Assembly (NCBI GenBank): GCA_944990035.1
Contig: CALYLX010000142.1
Span: 1,178,001 to 1,242,000, forward strand
DNA: 64,000 bases
Reading direction: 5' to 3'
DNA from: Clitopilus passeckerianus
Lineage: Eukaryota; Basidiomycota; Agaricomycetes; Agaricales; Entolomataceae
The number at the start of each line of letters is the position of its first letter. The stretch's first letter is position 1. Under the pieces are notes generated by a model, which saw nothing but the letters and a program-made list of their open reading frames with translations, did not search any database and was not told the DNA's origin. Position numbers and translations under genes: made by a program. This document shows, piece by piece, positions 1 through 14,700 of this stretch.

Positions 1-2631
1 GCTAGGTTGATCCTGACACTGTCTCGTCCGATTCTTTCATGCTAAACCTACAAAGCGTTCTCTATCGGTTTGCCGAACCTTTCATGGATGCAAACTTTTC
101 TAAGGTTTCTAAACGCTCTTCCCTGGATCAGTCGAATATACATTTACTTTCTCTCTCAGATGGACAAGATTGATCTCTTGTACTTTGCAAATTCCGCGAG
201 AATCGACCTCAGGGAAGAAACAAGAATTAAAGCAACAAGCGAAGAGGCCAAGCAATGGGAAGACGAGAACCGGGCGCCCAACGGTATGTTGACCTGGTCA
301 GCATGCTAGTCTCGTAGACTCATCGAAGAACTTAGCACCTCCTCCAAACTTCATTTCGAACATCTTCTTCCTGACCGTTGCCATGAGTCACTATGGTTAC
401 GTCAAGACAATCCAGAGTTACACTGGCCTTGCAAGGCACCTGGAGGACTTCCAACGTCACTTAGATATGATCGAAGGTGACACTTCGTGGATGGGAGTAC
501 GTGAAGTCTTTGATGCCACAGTCGCGAGTACTGACTCTTCGCTTTCAAGACACCCGCCCAAGCTCGCACACAAACCCTGATAACACAGATAAAGGTAGAT
601 ATATGCATCCTCATTTTCCGTATTTTCTAGCATCCTGATGAAGGCAATCTTTGCCAGACTGAGAAAGCTAAAATCCAGGCCCGTCAAATGGCGTTTGAAG
701 CAGGGTTGCTGGATGCGGAGTTGGTCTTGCGCTCCATAAGCTTCACCAACTTCCTCTCAACCTGGCTTACACGTCAAGCGGACCCTCTAAAGAAACATCC
801 CAACCCACCCGCAGCGTTAGCTTCATATCCTAAGTGGTTGTGAATTCTGCTCACTTTTCCAACAGAATACCTCTCCCAAAGGAGGTACCTATGTCGTTCA
901 GGGTTCTACCAGAATACATAGTGGAGGACATCGTTGAATATACGCTCTTTGCAGTCCAGTGCGTGAAAGTATTCGTCCTCTTCTGTCGATAATTATCCAA
1001 ACCCGCCTCAGATTTGCTCCAGACAAATTTGAGCTCTCCGGCAAGATTGAACTGATGACCTTCATTCTCACATTCCTCAACTCTACATGGTACATCAAGA
1101 ATCCTTTCTTAAAGGCGAAGATCAAATGATGTTCGTGCTTTGTTCTACGTCTATGACATTCCTCGCATTACCGGCTCAACATCCTTCTGGCAGGCATTAT
1201 TCATGAGTATATGGGGCTTCGGAAGGGAGCGCAATGGCATCCTGGGCGACCTTCTGAATACGCACCCGATGGCGTTGAAGCATCTTATGCCTGCTTTGAC
1301 CCACTTCTACATCGGTATGACTCCCATTGTCGTGGGGTCTGACTGCGGAACTCATCAAATGGCTAGAGGTGGAACAGACTGGTGCCAGCTCTCAGTTCTA
1401 CGACAAATTCAGTACGTTTCGAAATCGTATTGAGAAAAGAATCCACCACCTAATATTATATTTCAGATGCAAGGTTTGTCCAAAGCTTCGAGTAAAATAT
1501 TATAGCACTTAGACCTTTGTGTTTGCAGGCGGAATATTTCCCATGTTCTCAAGATTGTCTGGAACAATCCAACCCACAGGGAGGCTCTCAATATAGAGGC
1601 AAAGTACGTCACATTTTCTCCCCGTGGCCTTGCCACTTAATCATAATATCGAACCAGGAATGTGGACAAATTCATTCGGTTCATCAACCTGATGATCAAC
1701 GATGTGACCTATCTTATGGACGAGTCGCTCAGCGAAATGTTGCAAATCAGTGCTTTGGAGCGCGAGATGGACGATAAAGCAGCCTGGGCGGCCCAGACCG
1801 AGGAATATCGCCGGGACCGAACTTCCCAACTGCGCTCCCTGGAGAGACACGCATCCAGCTACACAACGCTTGGCAGATCGACCGTTGAGCTCCTCAAAGA
1901 CTTTACTGCAGAAACAAAAGCTCCCTTCATGATGCCTGAAATTGTTGACAAACTAGCTGCGATGCTGGATTACAACTTGAGCATTCTGTCGGGACCAAGA
2001 TATCAGGACCTACGTGTTCGAGATGCAGCGAAACTCAAATTCAACCCCAAAGCCCTGCTCAGCGACCTCCTACAGATCTACCTTAACCTCCGCGACCAGA
2101 CTGAATTCATTCAAGGAGTCGCTAAGGATGGACGAAGTTACTCCAAAGAACTATTTGAGAGGGCCACTGAGATTGCTATCCGACGGGCTATCAAAACAGA
2201 GACGGAGGTGGCGCAGCTTCGCGCATTTGTTGAGAAAGTGGAAGTCGCGAAAATGGAGATGTTGCAAGAAGATGAAGACCTCGACGACGCTCCTGAGGAA
2301 TTCCTTGGTAAGACACCAAAGCGACAATTCTCCGAATGTACTCTGACCGCCACATTGTAGATCCATTGATGGCCACACTCATGAAGGACCCCGTTACTCT
2401 GCCTTCATCGAAGGTGGTTATTGACCGATCCACTATCAAATCACACCTACTTTCCGACACGAAGGATCCTTTCAACCGTTCACCACTTGCTATCGAGGAA
2501 GTGATTCCAAGTAAGTTGATTTCTCAAATTAATTATGCACACTTCTCATGTTTGGACAAGATCCTGAGATGAAACAGCGGATCATGGATTGGCTGGAAGA
2601 GAAGCGCAAGAAGAAGATGGATGTAGACTGA
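1..2631 (+). CDS. UFD2: Ubiquitin conjugation factor E4 (UFD2), 5'-truncated by the window edge
   Basis: C-terminal part of a U-box E4 enzyme that extends ubiquitin chains on substrates handed on by Cdc48 for proteasomal degradation. The Ufd2 core is readable across several short exons: FMDANFSK joined to [17 protein letters not shown], then a block around [12 protein letters not shown], then [16 protein letters not shown]. The long exon near 1662-2300 is helical core. The C-terminal U-box follows, with [12 protein letters not shown] near 2365-2400, [11 protein letters not shown] and DPFNRSPL; a last intron precedes the tail, which ends in KKKMDVD and TGA at 2629-2631. An intron at about 837-868 joins a [10 protein letters not shown] segment to [11 protein letters not shown]. 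The gene starts upstream of the window. It is tail-to-tail with EAF7. Family identity is firm; individual exon ends in the first 1.5 kb are only partly worked out. Confidence 0.9.
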
Positions 2632-2750
2632 ACTGGTACTGTACAGACGGGATTATTCGCTGTATCATAATGTGAGAGTGTGAGATTTGCCGTTGGGCTG
2701 CGGGATGTGGCGCATTAGAAGTCTTCCTAATATACGCAGACAAAGGAATG

Positions 2751-3588
2751 TTATCGCTTTCTCTGCTTCTTTGCCCCTCTGGTAGAACCTCTTCCACGAC
2801 CAGCTGTCCCTCTCTTGCCCTGACCTCTCGGCCGACCCCTGCCCGGCCTTGGTGAGGTAGCCACTGTAAATGACCACATTAGAGACCTTTCATCGTATAC
2901 ACTTTGATGGAACGAACCTGCTGTGGGCTCGTCAACATCCATGTCCTCGTCGTCGTCTTCACCACCATCTGTCACTGTTACAACGCTGTCTCGTGGTGTT
3001 CCGACAACCTCGTCTCCGCTTTCTTGGGTGAGCGCGCTGCTATCGCTATCGCCCGCAACAAGTCCAGCCAGCTCAGCCTTGTCAGGCTTGCGACCACGCT
3101 TACGGCCGCGTTTGGTCGGCGCCACTGGTTCAGGTGAAGATGGAGGAGAGGGAGTGTTGCGCATGCGTTTCTCCGCAATCAGGGCTTCGTAAGTCTCATC
3201 GTAAGGTAGTGTATATTCTTCTCGAAAGTAAGGGTGGTTGAGTAAGTTCTGGCCGGGGGAAGGTGTTCTTGGAGGTTCTTCGCCTGGCCTCAACCCGTCA
3301 TATATTTCCGCCTCTTGCTCCTTGCTATCCTGGTTAGTTCGCTTCCACCAATTTTGAAACTGAACGTACGATGGCCTCTAATGTCTCCAGGTTATAGCAT
3401 GTCTCTAGCTTTGACCATATGACGTCGGCAGGTATTGAGCGACCCGTGTCTGTGTAAATTGAATTTTGGATAGCGAGGAGATGGAAGTAGCGGTGTTGGC
3501 CGATTGGTCGCGCGATTGACAGCGCTTTGAACAACGCAATTTCACCTTCAACGTCGTCCAGAAGTTTACGAGCACTATCTGCCACCAT
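2751..3588 (-). CDS. EAF7: Chromatin modification-related protein EAF7 (NuA4 subunit, MRGBP/CT20 family)
   Basis: Subunit of the NuA4 histone H4/H2A acetyltransferase complex in the nucleus. Three exons (3588-3370, 3329-2918, 2863-2751) total 744 nt, encoding 247 aa. The N-terminal 75 residues are a clear CT20/MRGBP domain, with EGEIALFKALSIARPIGQHR, HFHLL-like RYFHLLAIQ, and IWSKLETCYNLETLEAI. After the domain come a proline/serine-rich stretch, a basic KRGRKRGRK patch, an acidic run EDDDEDMDVDE and a C-terminal RG-rich AT-hook-like tail (GRGRPRGQGKRG). The first intron is only 40 nt (GTACGT donor, CTAAC branch point), so that junction is slightly uncertain; the second (54 nt) keeps frame even if retained. 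The start ATG at 3588 immediately precedes the domain, as in family members. EAF6, another NuA4 subunit, lies at 30.8 kb. Confidence 0.88.
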
Positions 3589-3854
3589 TGTTGAGCCTAT
3601 GGCCAGTCAAGAGAGTTTGAATGATGAAAGGTTTCATGCCGAACTGTTGTTGATCAGCGACTTGACCCCAACTGTTTGCGCGTTGTTTGGGCGGTTGATG
3701 CGTCTGTGGACGCGTTGACCGTCTGGCAACCGTGACTTCTTCGATAAAATCATACGTTTTATTCCAGTCCGGGATAACAATCATTACAACGACAAGAGAT
3801 AGATATAGAATACAAAGCAAGATACAGATATAGACAAAGTCCGCAGAGCTTGGA

Positions 3855-6655
<2,801 letters not shown>

Positions 6656-7438
6656 ATTTCTTGGAAAAGAACATGGTAAGCACAGCGCTTATGCCCAGGA
6701 GAATTCTAGACATACGTCGCTCAGTTAAATGTGACTCCTCTGGCCCTAAGGGTTGACAACAGCCCCAGACGATACTCTGAGGCGGCCTCAAGGAAGTTGG
6801 GAGGTGGTAGTCAAAGGACAGATAGGTCCAGGAAGATAGCGAGGATTGATCCTCTTGCCACCACGTGCCGAAGTCAACGGAGGCACACAGTGTCAGCGGA
6901 AACTGCAACCGCATCTTTGTATTCGCCCAGAAGGCTTCTAGGCTATGTTATAAATCCAACTAAGGCTTTTTGTCGACCCAGAATTCCTTACGCTGCGAAA
7001 GTATCGATTCCGACGACATTCGGAAGTTCCATGTTCTCTCCATGTTACGACCGTACACCACTGTTTAGGGCCGTTCAAAACGTTCCAAGGAACATGAACT
7101 GCCCGTCAACCTTCCATCGGCGGGCTATGTGAGAGGGCATGGCCAGGACATGCTCAGTCCACTGGTATACTGCAGTCTTTGAGCGCTCGTCAGATAGACA
7201 CGATTGGGCACCCCCGAACATAACGTCTAGCTTTGGCTTTGGAACAAAAACGCCATACTGGTGCCGACAGTCAAATCTCCTTATTTTGGGCTGTGTATTT
7301 TTCGGAAATCATGGGTGAACCATCTTTTCAAAGTTATGGCCAAAGCGGCTGGGAGTGGCACGACTGGGCCGCTTTGGCCACCGTTCATTCGAGAGGCTCT
7401 TTATAACATTGCACCACTGTTGTGTTCACCTTCCAAAG
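6656..7438. other. Divergent intergenic region between RSP5 and the RasGEF gene
   Basis: 783 bp separating two divergently transcribed genes, so it should contain both promoters. Open frames on both strands here are short and resemble no family I recognise. No TATA box stands out. Nothing else seen. Confidence 0.5.
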
Positions 7439-10163
7439 ATGCCCTACCACCAGCCACCCTCGACCCTCCACACAGATACCTACCCTGACGATGCAGAGTC
7501 TGTCTCGACTGAAAGCATGGGCAGCAATGACCCAGAGCCGTCACGTTCTGGGATCTTCTCTCCCTCCATTCCCCGATTCTCTCTGAGGCAGTCATTCCCT
7601 TCTATTCTCAAAACAGCCAGGCGCATGAAAGCTGCGGGGGAAGAAAATAATGTCCTGGTCTTCTATGACCTTGCTCATATGTTCTTAACCTCTTTACACA
7701 GTATTGTGCGCTCCCTAGACGACCTTCCATACGATGTGCAAAGCGATCCAGGTTACGAGGTGTCCAAATACGCCGCCACGTTGACCGCCGGTCTCCTGAA
7801 GCGGGACCTCGAAACTCATTCGTCCCCCAAAGCCGCAAAGAGGTCCGATCTCAAAACGACAATTGAGCTGGCCTATATGGCCTACAGAAGTCTGAGGTAT
7901 TTCCTAAAGGCCGCCGAGCGCATCTTCGCAGCTCTCAAACCCCTTCCCGTATTACCCCAACCAGATGCGTCGCGCGCCCCGAAGTCGAGGCATAACAGAC
8001 ATGCAGTCCGACCATATGTGCCTCTCTCCGTCATTATAGAGGAGGAAATGAGCCAAATTTGCGCTCCAGGATACCAAGCAGTCACCAAATTAGAGGAATT
8101 GTCGGCCCCAGGCGCCACCGTACAACATCATATAACCCGCCAGATAGTCCAATTCGAGGAGGCTCGGGAGACACACCATAGGCCGAACAAAGGTAGCTTG
8201 ATCAGGAGAATATTACGGCGGAAGGCTGCACTCTCTTCCAGGGCCTCTCTGCCGACTTCAATCATCACCTCGTCTTCCGCCACCGCGACGGAATTCAAAG
8301 ACCTGTCGTCATTGTTTCCAAATCCCAGTACAACCTCCCTTGTACGACCGGAGCAACCTTACCTCCCCCGACAATCCCTTTTCTATTTTATTCTCCCAGA
8401 TTATGATGTCGGCATGCCTCTTCCTCAAGGCGACACCGTTGCACTCAGGCTAGACTCAGAAGGTCGTGTCAAAGCTGCCTCTCTAGCGGCCTTGGTCCGA
8501 TTATTGACATCTAAAAAAGGTGTTTCCGAAAAGGACTATCTCACAACATTCTTCATATGCTTCCGGTTCTATGCATCTTCGCGAGAGCTGCTCGGCGAGC
8601 TCAAAAACCGCTTTTCTGAGCAGCCTCCTACCCCTTTGAATGATCAGCAACTACAAGTTTGGATTAGCCATACGATTGCGGTTCGCATTCGCGTTGGCCG
8701 GCTTATTCAGATGTGGGTAGACTTGTACTGGGCACCGCAGGACGACGAGATTTTTGAAGAGTTACAGGCGTTTGTTCTGGAGCAGCTAGCCCCAGAATTG
8801 CCAGAGAAACTGGTGCAATCCATTGTTGAGGGATTAGGTGCAGTGTGGGATGTGCATGGAAGTGTTACCAGAGCACAAGACCTCCTGTTCGCATACAAGC
8901 TCTCAAATCCTGTCCCTTTACCACCTACGAATATCCTCCTCGGGGAAGTGTACAGAGGGGATGATGCGCCACGATCCACTACTTGTGAAGGCGCAGCAGG
9001 GAGGGAAGAAACTGCACGACATTTGACGGTATGCGTCTCCGAGGAATTGCAAAAGATCGACGTCGAGGAGATGATACACCATTGGGAAAAAGAGAACAAT
9101 GAGGAAGTAGACGCGGTGTTAAAGCGAGCCTCGAGGTTTGAACGTAGGCTATGCGTATGGGTGGTTCATTCCATCCTCAGCTGTGGTTCCTCACAAGAGC
9201 GAGTCCGAGAAATGGAGCTCTGGGTAGACGTAGCTGCTGTAAGTTGTTCCTCTCTTTTCACATGATCAAGTCAATATTGACACGACCCCTTGTTTCCTAG
9301 CGTTGTCTACGGCTTAGAAATTTCGGTGGTGCACATGCGGTATTTTGTGGGCTGGGACATTCCGCAATACATAGATTAAAAGAGTCAATCCTAGTGAGCG
9401 CCGTTCATTCTTCTGATTCTCTTGGAGGAGCTCATTGTCTGCCTAGCACGTCGAGCTTGCTAGTAAGGTGCAATATCAGGCCATTGAACAGATGTTCGAT
9501 CCAAGATCAAATTATCGCGGCTACCGGCTGGCGCTTAGTGGGACTGAGCCTACTATTCCCCTGTGTTGTGAGTGCGTTCCCCGCTTTGCATGCTCTTCGG
9601 TTGATCATATCTCTTTCGGAAGCTGTGCACGTTCGTGACGTTACCTCTGCTTTAAAAGTTATGCCACGACATGTCAAGCTGAACGACTCAGAGCACCAGT
9701 CGGAGAAAAAGCTCATCAATATACGTTCATATGGGATTCTGATGAAGACAGTACGAGGTATGATCGCGAACCTCCTTCCGATGAAGAAACTAAGGCAGAA
9801 TCACAGGCATCGAATGTTCCGCTTTACCTTACGACATCTTGAAGGATGATGCCTTTCATGACCGACTTGAAGAGGCCTTCGCTACATTACCTATTGACGA
9901 TGACCCCAAGAATACTCTACATGATTTGAGGTTTGGTCTTTCCATTCTCATATGCCAATGCACTTATATTGCCTTGCAGCGTTTTCAAGGAAGCACGAAA
10001 CCCTGAGCTCAACCAAATTGATAGACCGTGGCACTACATCTTCACGGGGATGATACACGAGAATGGCCAGCGTGAATGTCGTCTTGTTACCCCTCCAGCT
10101 CAAACAGAGCCACCGAAAGAGGATCCTTTTGTTTTACCTGCCGTATTCGAGCAATGTTTCTGA
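7439..10163 (+). CDS. Ras guanine nucleotide exchange factor (RasGEF_N plus RasGEF/CDC25 domain)
   Basis: Activates a Ras-type GTPase by catalysing GDP release. Six exons: 7439-9238, 9301-9393, 9447-9567, 9623-9757, 9807-9930, 9980-10163; 2457 nt, 818 aa, in frame throughout. The N-terminal third is Ser/Pro-rich and helical with no recognised domain. A RasGEF_N module runs from about residue 334 (LRLDSEGRVKAASLAALVRL, then DYLTTFFICFRFYASSRELL). The catalytic domain covers about 540-775, with MIHHWEKENNEE, FERRLCVWVVHSIL, LRLRNFGGAHAV, HRLKES, EQMFDPRSNYRGYRLALSG and a C-terminal KKLINIRSYGILMKTV. Start chosen at 7439 (MPYHQPPS), the first ATG of the long frame; the open frame extends upstream only via non-ATG codons. 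It lacks an SH3 domain, so it is not a plain Cdc25 copy. RPL17 and then the TORC2 gene RICTOR follow. Confidence 0.9.
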
Positions 10164-10336
10164 GTAGTTGCCATGCCGTCCCTTATAGCACAATCCAGTC
10201 TGAGATCGAGGTGCTTGATGGATCAATGGTCATTTTTGCATATCTCGCACACAAACATAGCATGACATAAAAAGCATACTGTCGAGTTCCTCCGCCTCTC
10301 CTAGAATGCAAAAGACTAACAGGGATGCAAGTAAGC

Positions 10337-11171
10337 TCATGCACGAGCAGCCTCAATTCGTCTCCTGGCCACCTGTCGTCGGTTCAGGCCAGCAAGAGAG
10401 AGGGTTGCACTCTTGTCGGTTGCCTTCTCAACCTCAACATCAGCAGCAGCGAGGATGATCTCGACGTGGCAGGGATGTCCCTGGTAGGGGTTGATGCGAC
10501 CGTGAGCACGATATGTGCGTCGGCGGGTTTTCTAAAGCACATAGAACTTCAGATTGATAAAGGGTAAGGTGGTGGATGGAGACATACGGGTGCTTGCTGG
10601 ACAACAATGTTCTTGATGGTGAGGTCCTCAACGTCAAGGTTTTTGGCATCAGCGTTTGACTCGGCATTCTTCAACAGACGCAAGATGAACTTGACGGACT
10701 TCTCGGGCCAGCGACCTAATCCCCGTCTGAGTAATATCCTTCTTAAGCACGCTAACAGGACACACCTTGTGTGGCCTTGAACTCCTTTGCCTGGCTAGCG
10801 CGACCAACTCCACCAGCGAAACGACGGAAAGGAATGACGCGTTTGTGGTCCTTGACATCGCCGAGGTAAGCGTAGGCCTTGGTGAGTTTGAGACCTTAAT
10901 TCCGGTGTAAATTGCCATATTATCCTAGATCCTTTGGAAATCAATACCTGTGAGAGCAGCTGCAACCTCGCGCATGTTCTTGAAGTGCGTGCGGAGGTAC
11001 TCTCCCCTTGCACGGGAAGCTGGATCAACCAGTCAGTCCAACCAATCTCGGCAGCCATATTTCCTGAACGAACTTTTTTCGGGGTTGGCAGCAAGGGTGG
11101 CGGATGCGTAGCGTACTATTCCATTCGTTAGCACTGTTGAACACGATGACCATCGAGCAGCACTTACCCAT
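10337..11171 (-). CDS. RPL17: 60S ribosomal protein uL22 (RPL17)
   Basis: Large-subunit protein lining the nascent-peptide exit tunnel. Six exons (11171-11168, 11115-11074, 11019-10948, 10894-10766, 10715-10588, 10531-10337) total 570 nt, 189 aa. Signature blocks: [60 protein letters not shown] and [20 protein letters not shown], all in family order and spacing. The first coding exon is only four bases, ATG plus G, which completes GTA after the first intron to give MVRYA; this is typical of ribosomal protein genes with an intron straight after the start. The tail ends [15 protein letters not shown] with TGA at 10337-10339. Five introns in 835 bp makes this the most intron-dense small gene here. 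It is tail-to-tail with the RasGEF and divergent from RICTOR. Confidence 0.94.
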
Positions 11172-11713
11172 CTTGAGGTCTTGAAGTTGTCGTACCCGAT
11201 ACTGAAAGTTGCTGAGAACTCTGTCGATCGTGGCTTGAACCTTAATCGTACAGTTCTTCGGAAGATGCCGAGGATCAGACTCCTCGTGACATATCTGTCA
11301 CATTTGTCACAGGAGCTTTGTCGTTGTGGGACGAATTCAATTGAAACGGCGAGTTTTGTTAGAAAGATTTTGAATCCGCAATGTCCACCGAGGACTGTCC
11401 CAACGTGATAGTCGAGTTGTTCTGGTAGTTTGAATGTTTGGAATAACTGACGACTGTACGGCCGTACTCAGAACATTCCCTTTTTCTATCTTAGCCATAA
11501 ATCTTCGCAGAATCTTCGCCTATTTATTTCCAGAACTGTTGCGAACATTAATGGCGACCTGTCTGGCAAAAACGCGTGCTTTAACTCGATCACTCTTCAA
11601 TCGCGATGAGGTCACGCGTCACTGCCACCGAGCTTTCCCTTTCCATTTCCGCTGAAGCTAACTTAGCGCTTGTCAGGCTGTTAAGCTTGAACAGTGTCAT
11701 AGGATTAGGCTAA
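11172..11713. other. Divergent intergenic region RPL17 / RICTOR
   Basis: 542 bp holding the promoters of a ribosomal protein gene (leftward) and RICTOR (rightward). The RICTOR start is taken as the ATG at 11714. Open frames in this stretch are short and without recognisable homology. Confidence 0.5.
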
Positions 11714-14700
11714 ATGCCTTCTTATCTGACTGCGTCGGCGACGACCACGGCAGTAAATGGAACACCATCGTCGTTCTTGACACTAAATGGACCCTCATCG
11801 GAAGCCGACACGTCAGCTGGTTCAACTACACTGGCCGACATGAGTGGCAGGGATCTTGCGGCGCAGGTAGAGTCGTCTGGACTGGTCCGTATGACCTATG
11901 AATAACAATATTGTCAGTTAGAAATACTCCGCAATGAACTTGTTCTGGAGAATCGTATCAAAGAAGGAGCTGAGAACTTCCTGAACATGCAGAATCAATT
12001 AACCGTAAGAACGCGCTATCCTCGCTTTCCATTCATTCTTCATTTTGGACACTAGGATGATCTCCGATCTCAAGTTCAATACGAGCTCTCAAAAGCTACC
12101 AGCAGGATTGATTCGTTGACCCGACGAATCGACGACTGTAATACTAGCATTCTGAGCTTGTTGAAATGTGATTGACCTAGTTTCATAGTGTCTACAAGAC
12201 AAAAGTCGAGAGTGGCCCAGTCACCACCTACGGGGAGGGCACCTTCTCTGGATCGATCGACTGCCGAAGACTTTAGGACTACCCTGAAAACCGCGACGGG
12301 TCTTGTTTCCACAATAGCAAGCCTCACCAGACCAGGCTCTGTACAGTCCCCCGAACCATCTGCTTCCTCGATTGGTGCTTCATCATCAACCGACGCAGAA
12401 TCTCGCATCGGAAAAGCAATGTCAGAGCTTACGGACATCTTGGAAAGAAATGTAAGGGTACGGTACGAGCTGAATGTGGAAGACTTGCTCAAAGCGTAAG
12501 TCTTGCTTCTTGCAACCTGACTTGCAAGTGCTAATCTTTGCAGTACACTCCCGGCGCTGGGTGATCGTCATTCGACAAAAACTCATGCCGCAGCATTCAG
12601 GCTTCTCCGACACGCTCTTGTAGATACCGAGACCGCAAAACTTTACAACGAAGATGGTGCTCTGGAATGGTATCTCCTTAAGTAAGGTTCCTACAAATCT
12701 CCGTTTACATGTCGTTAATGTCCTCTAAGATCTCTCACTCGGGACAATAAGCATGCCGCAGAGAAGGAGCAAGCCATCAAATTCCTACGCACCATTATTG
12801 AAGTAGGGACTGTTCGTGCTGACACCTCAAATGTACCAGGCACAGGAATTGTACCTCTCACAGAGGCAATTGTGCGCGTTCTAATTGCAATTGGGGAGCA
12901 GCCAGATGATCCATTCAAGCCTATATGCATTCTCACAGTGACCGAACTCCGTAAGTCTAGTCTCTTAATCCCATCCACTGGCTCTGACCCTATTCACAGT
13001 GCTCATTGACATCGATTTGGTTGCAAAATCTGATGGAATTCCTTTCTTACTTCACGTGCTGGGCGATGGGCCGATTGAACTAGCCTACATCCTTGCCTCG
13101 ACTTTCCTTCACATCATTGACTATCCGCGCACAAGAGCGTATCTGCGCCTAGGGGTTGATTTGGAGGTCAGTTTTTCCCAACATATAGCTGTTGACTGAA
13201 CTAAATTACTCGCAGATAGCACTATCTGCTGTAACGGATGCATATGGCAAAGGACAAGAACATGCGGATCGTATACGAGGTTGTGCAAAGGTCATCCAAC
13301 TGATGTTATGCACATGGAGTGGTAAGTATTTGCCCTACACCAGCGTGCCTCATTAGTAAGCTCAATACTCCTGCGAAGGTTTATTGTATTTCTGCATGGA
13401 CGATATGAGGGCTATCCGGGCGCTTATTGACACCCTTCGCATACCGTCTTTGGATACTCGAGTAAGGCCGCTCTTGTTCAATTGGCAACAGTAGCTGACA
13501 TTTCTCAACAGGAGCTCATCCTCGACATGCTGTTCGACCTCTTGAATATAAGATCTCCAGACTGGCACCAAACTTTTGTCGATGGGCGGAGGTTGACAAG
13601 TGGGATCTCCTGACTTTCCGTTTTGGGCTTGTTGATTTGACCTAACCTTCAACCAGTGTATCGAAAACACAAAGAAATGCCGGAAAACACCAATAAACAG
13701 GATTCGTTCGACGCTGGTGGTGAAAGGACGCAACAGTCAATACGGCTTCACGACCAATATTTGGCCCTACTTACCCTCGTATTAACACACGCTGGGTTGC
13801 TTGATGTTCGCCTCGTCCATTTTCTTGCCCTGCGCACAGCTGAGACGTATTCAGGCATTGACATGTCTACTCGAAGAAACCACACAGGGTTCAGCCTTGA
13901 CACGCAAAGCGACTCTTCTGATGGCGGAAGTGCTACAGATGTCCAACCGTATGCTGCCTCTGTCATTGGCTGCATCCATCCAGGTGGGTCTGATCGTTTC
14001 TTGATCGTCCGTGGTAGGCTGAATAGTAACAGACAGTCCCGCGTTTATTCAACTTGGCTACGGATTACACCGACGGAGAGCACAGAATAATTGGCACCGC
14101 AGCTATGTCTGCTATTGACAGTTTCAATCGGAACCGTTCAAGGTTGCTCCCTGCTACTCCAGAAAAGCACAGCAATCGCCCAAGGTAGGTGTCGCTGCTG
14201 CTGCACGTTCTTGGCGGTCATGTGAGATTTATCTAGAGCCAACTCGGTTGAAGATGCCGTGCGACGTGGCCAGCGTCAAGTAGAACAAGTCAAGCTGAAA
14301 ATGAACATGCAAATGGACGACAGGACATTCCAAGCTTGTCTCCTAGAAACTCAGGTTATGTTGCACAAAGACCACACGAAGTGGAACTTCGATACCCTGC
14401 AAGAACTCGTCGATGGGCCTCTTTTGCACCCAAAGAGAATGGAGGAGGCAATCAAGGGCTCTCGTTTCATCCGACGTGTCATGTCGTTCTTCCATCCTTT
14501 TAGCCATAGGTTTTCCGACCTCCCGAGAATCAAGGTTGGCTTTCCTGTCTCTGCTATGGCTTCGCTAATTGCGTTGTGCCTTAGGCCAATTTGAAATGGG
14601 TTCGGTTGGGCAACTCCCTTCTGACTACCTTGATGGCTAGTTCTGAGGGCATCAGATACCTCCAGACTGAGGATCAATTCTGGCGCAGATTGTGAAGAGT

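Noticed and set aside
7355..7438. Upstream extension of the RasGEF frame to 7355
   Set aside because: Begins at GTG, not ATG; no conserved sequence is gained.
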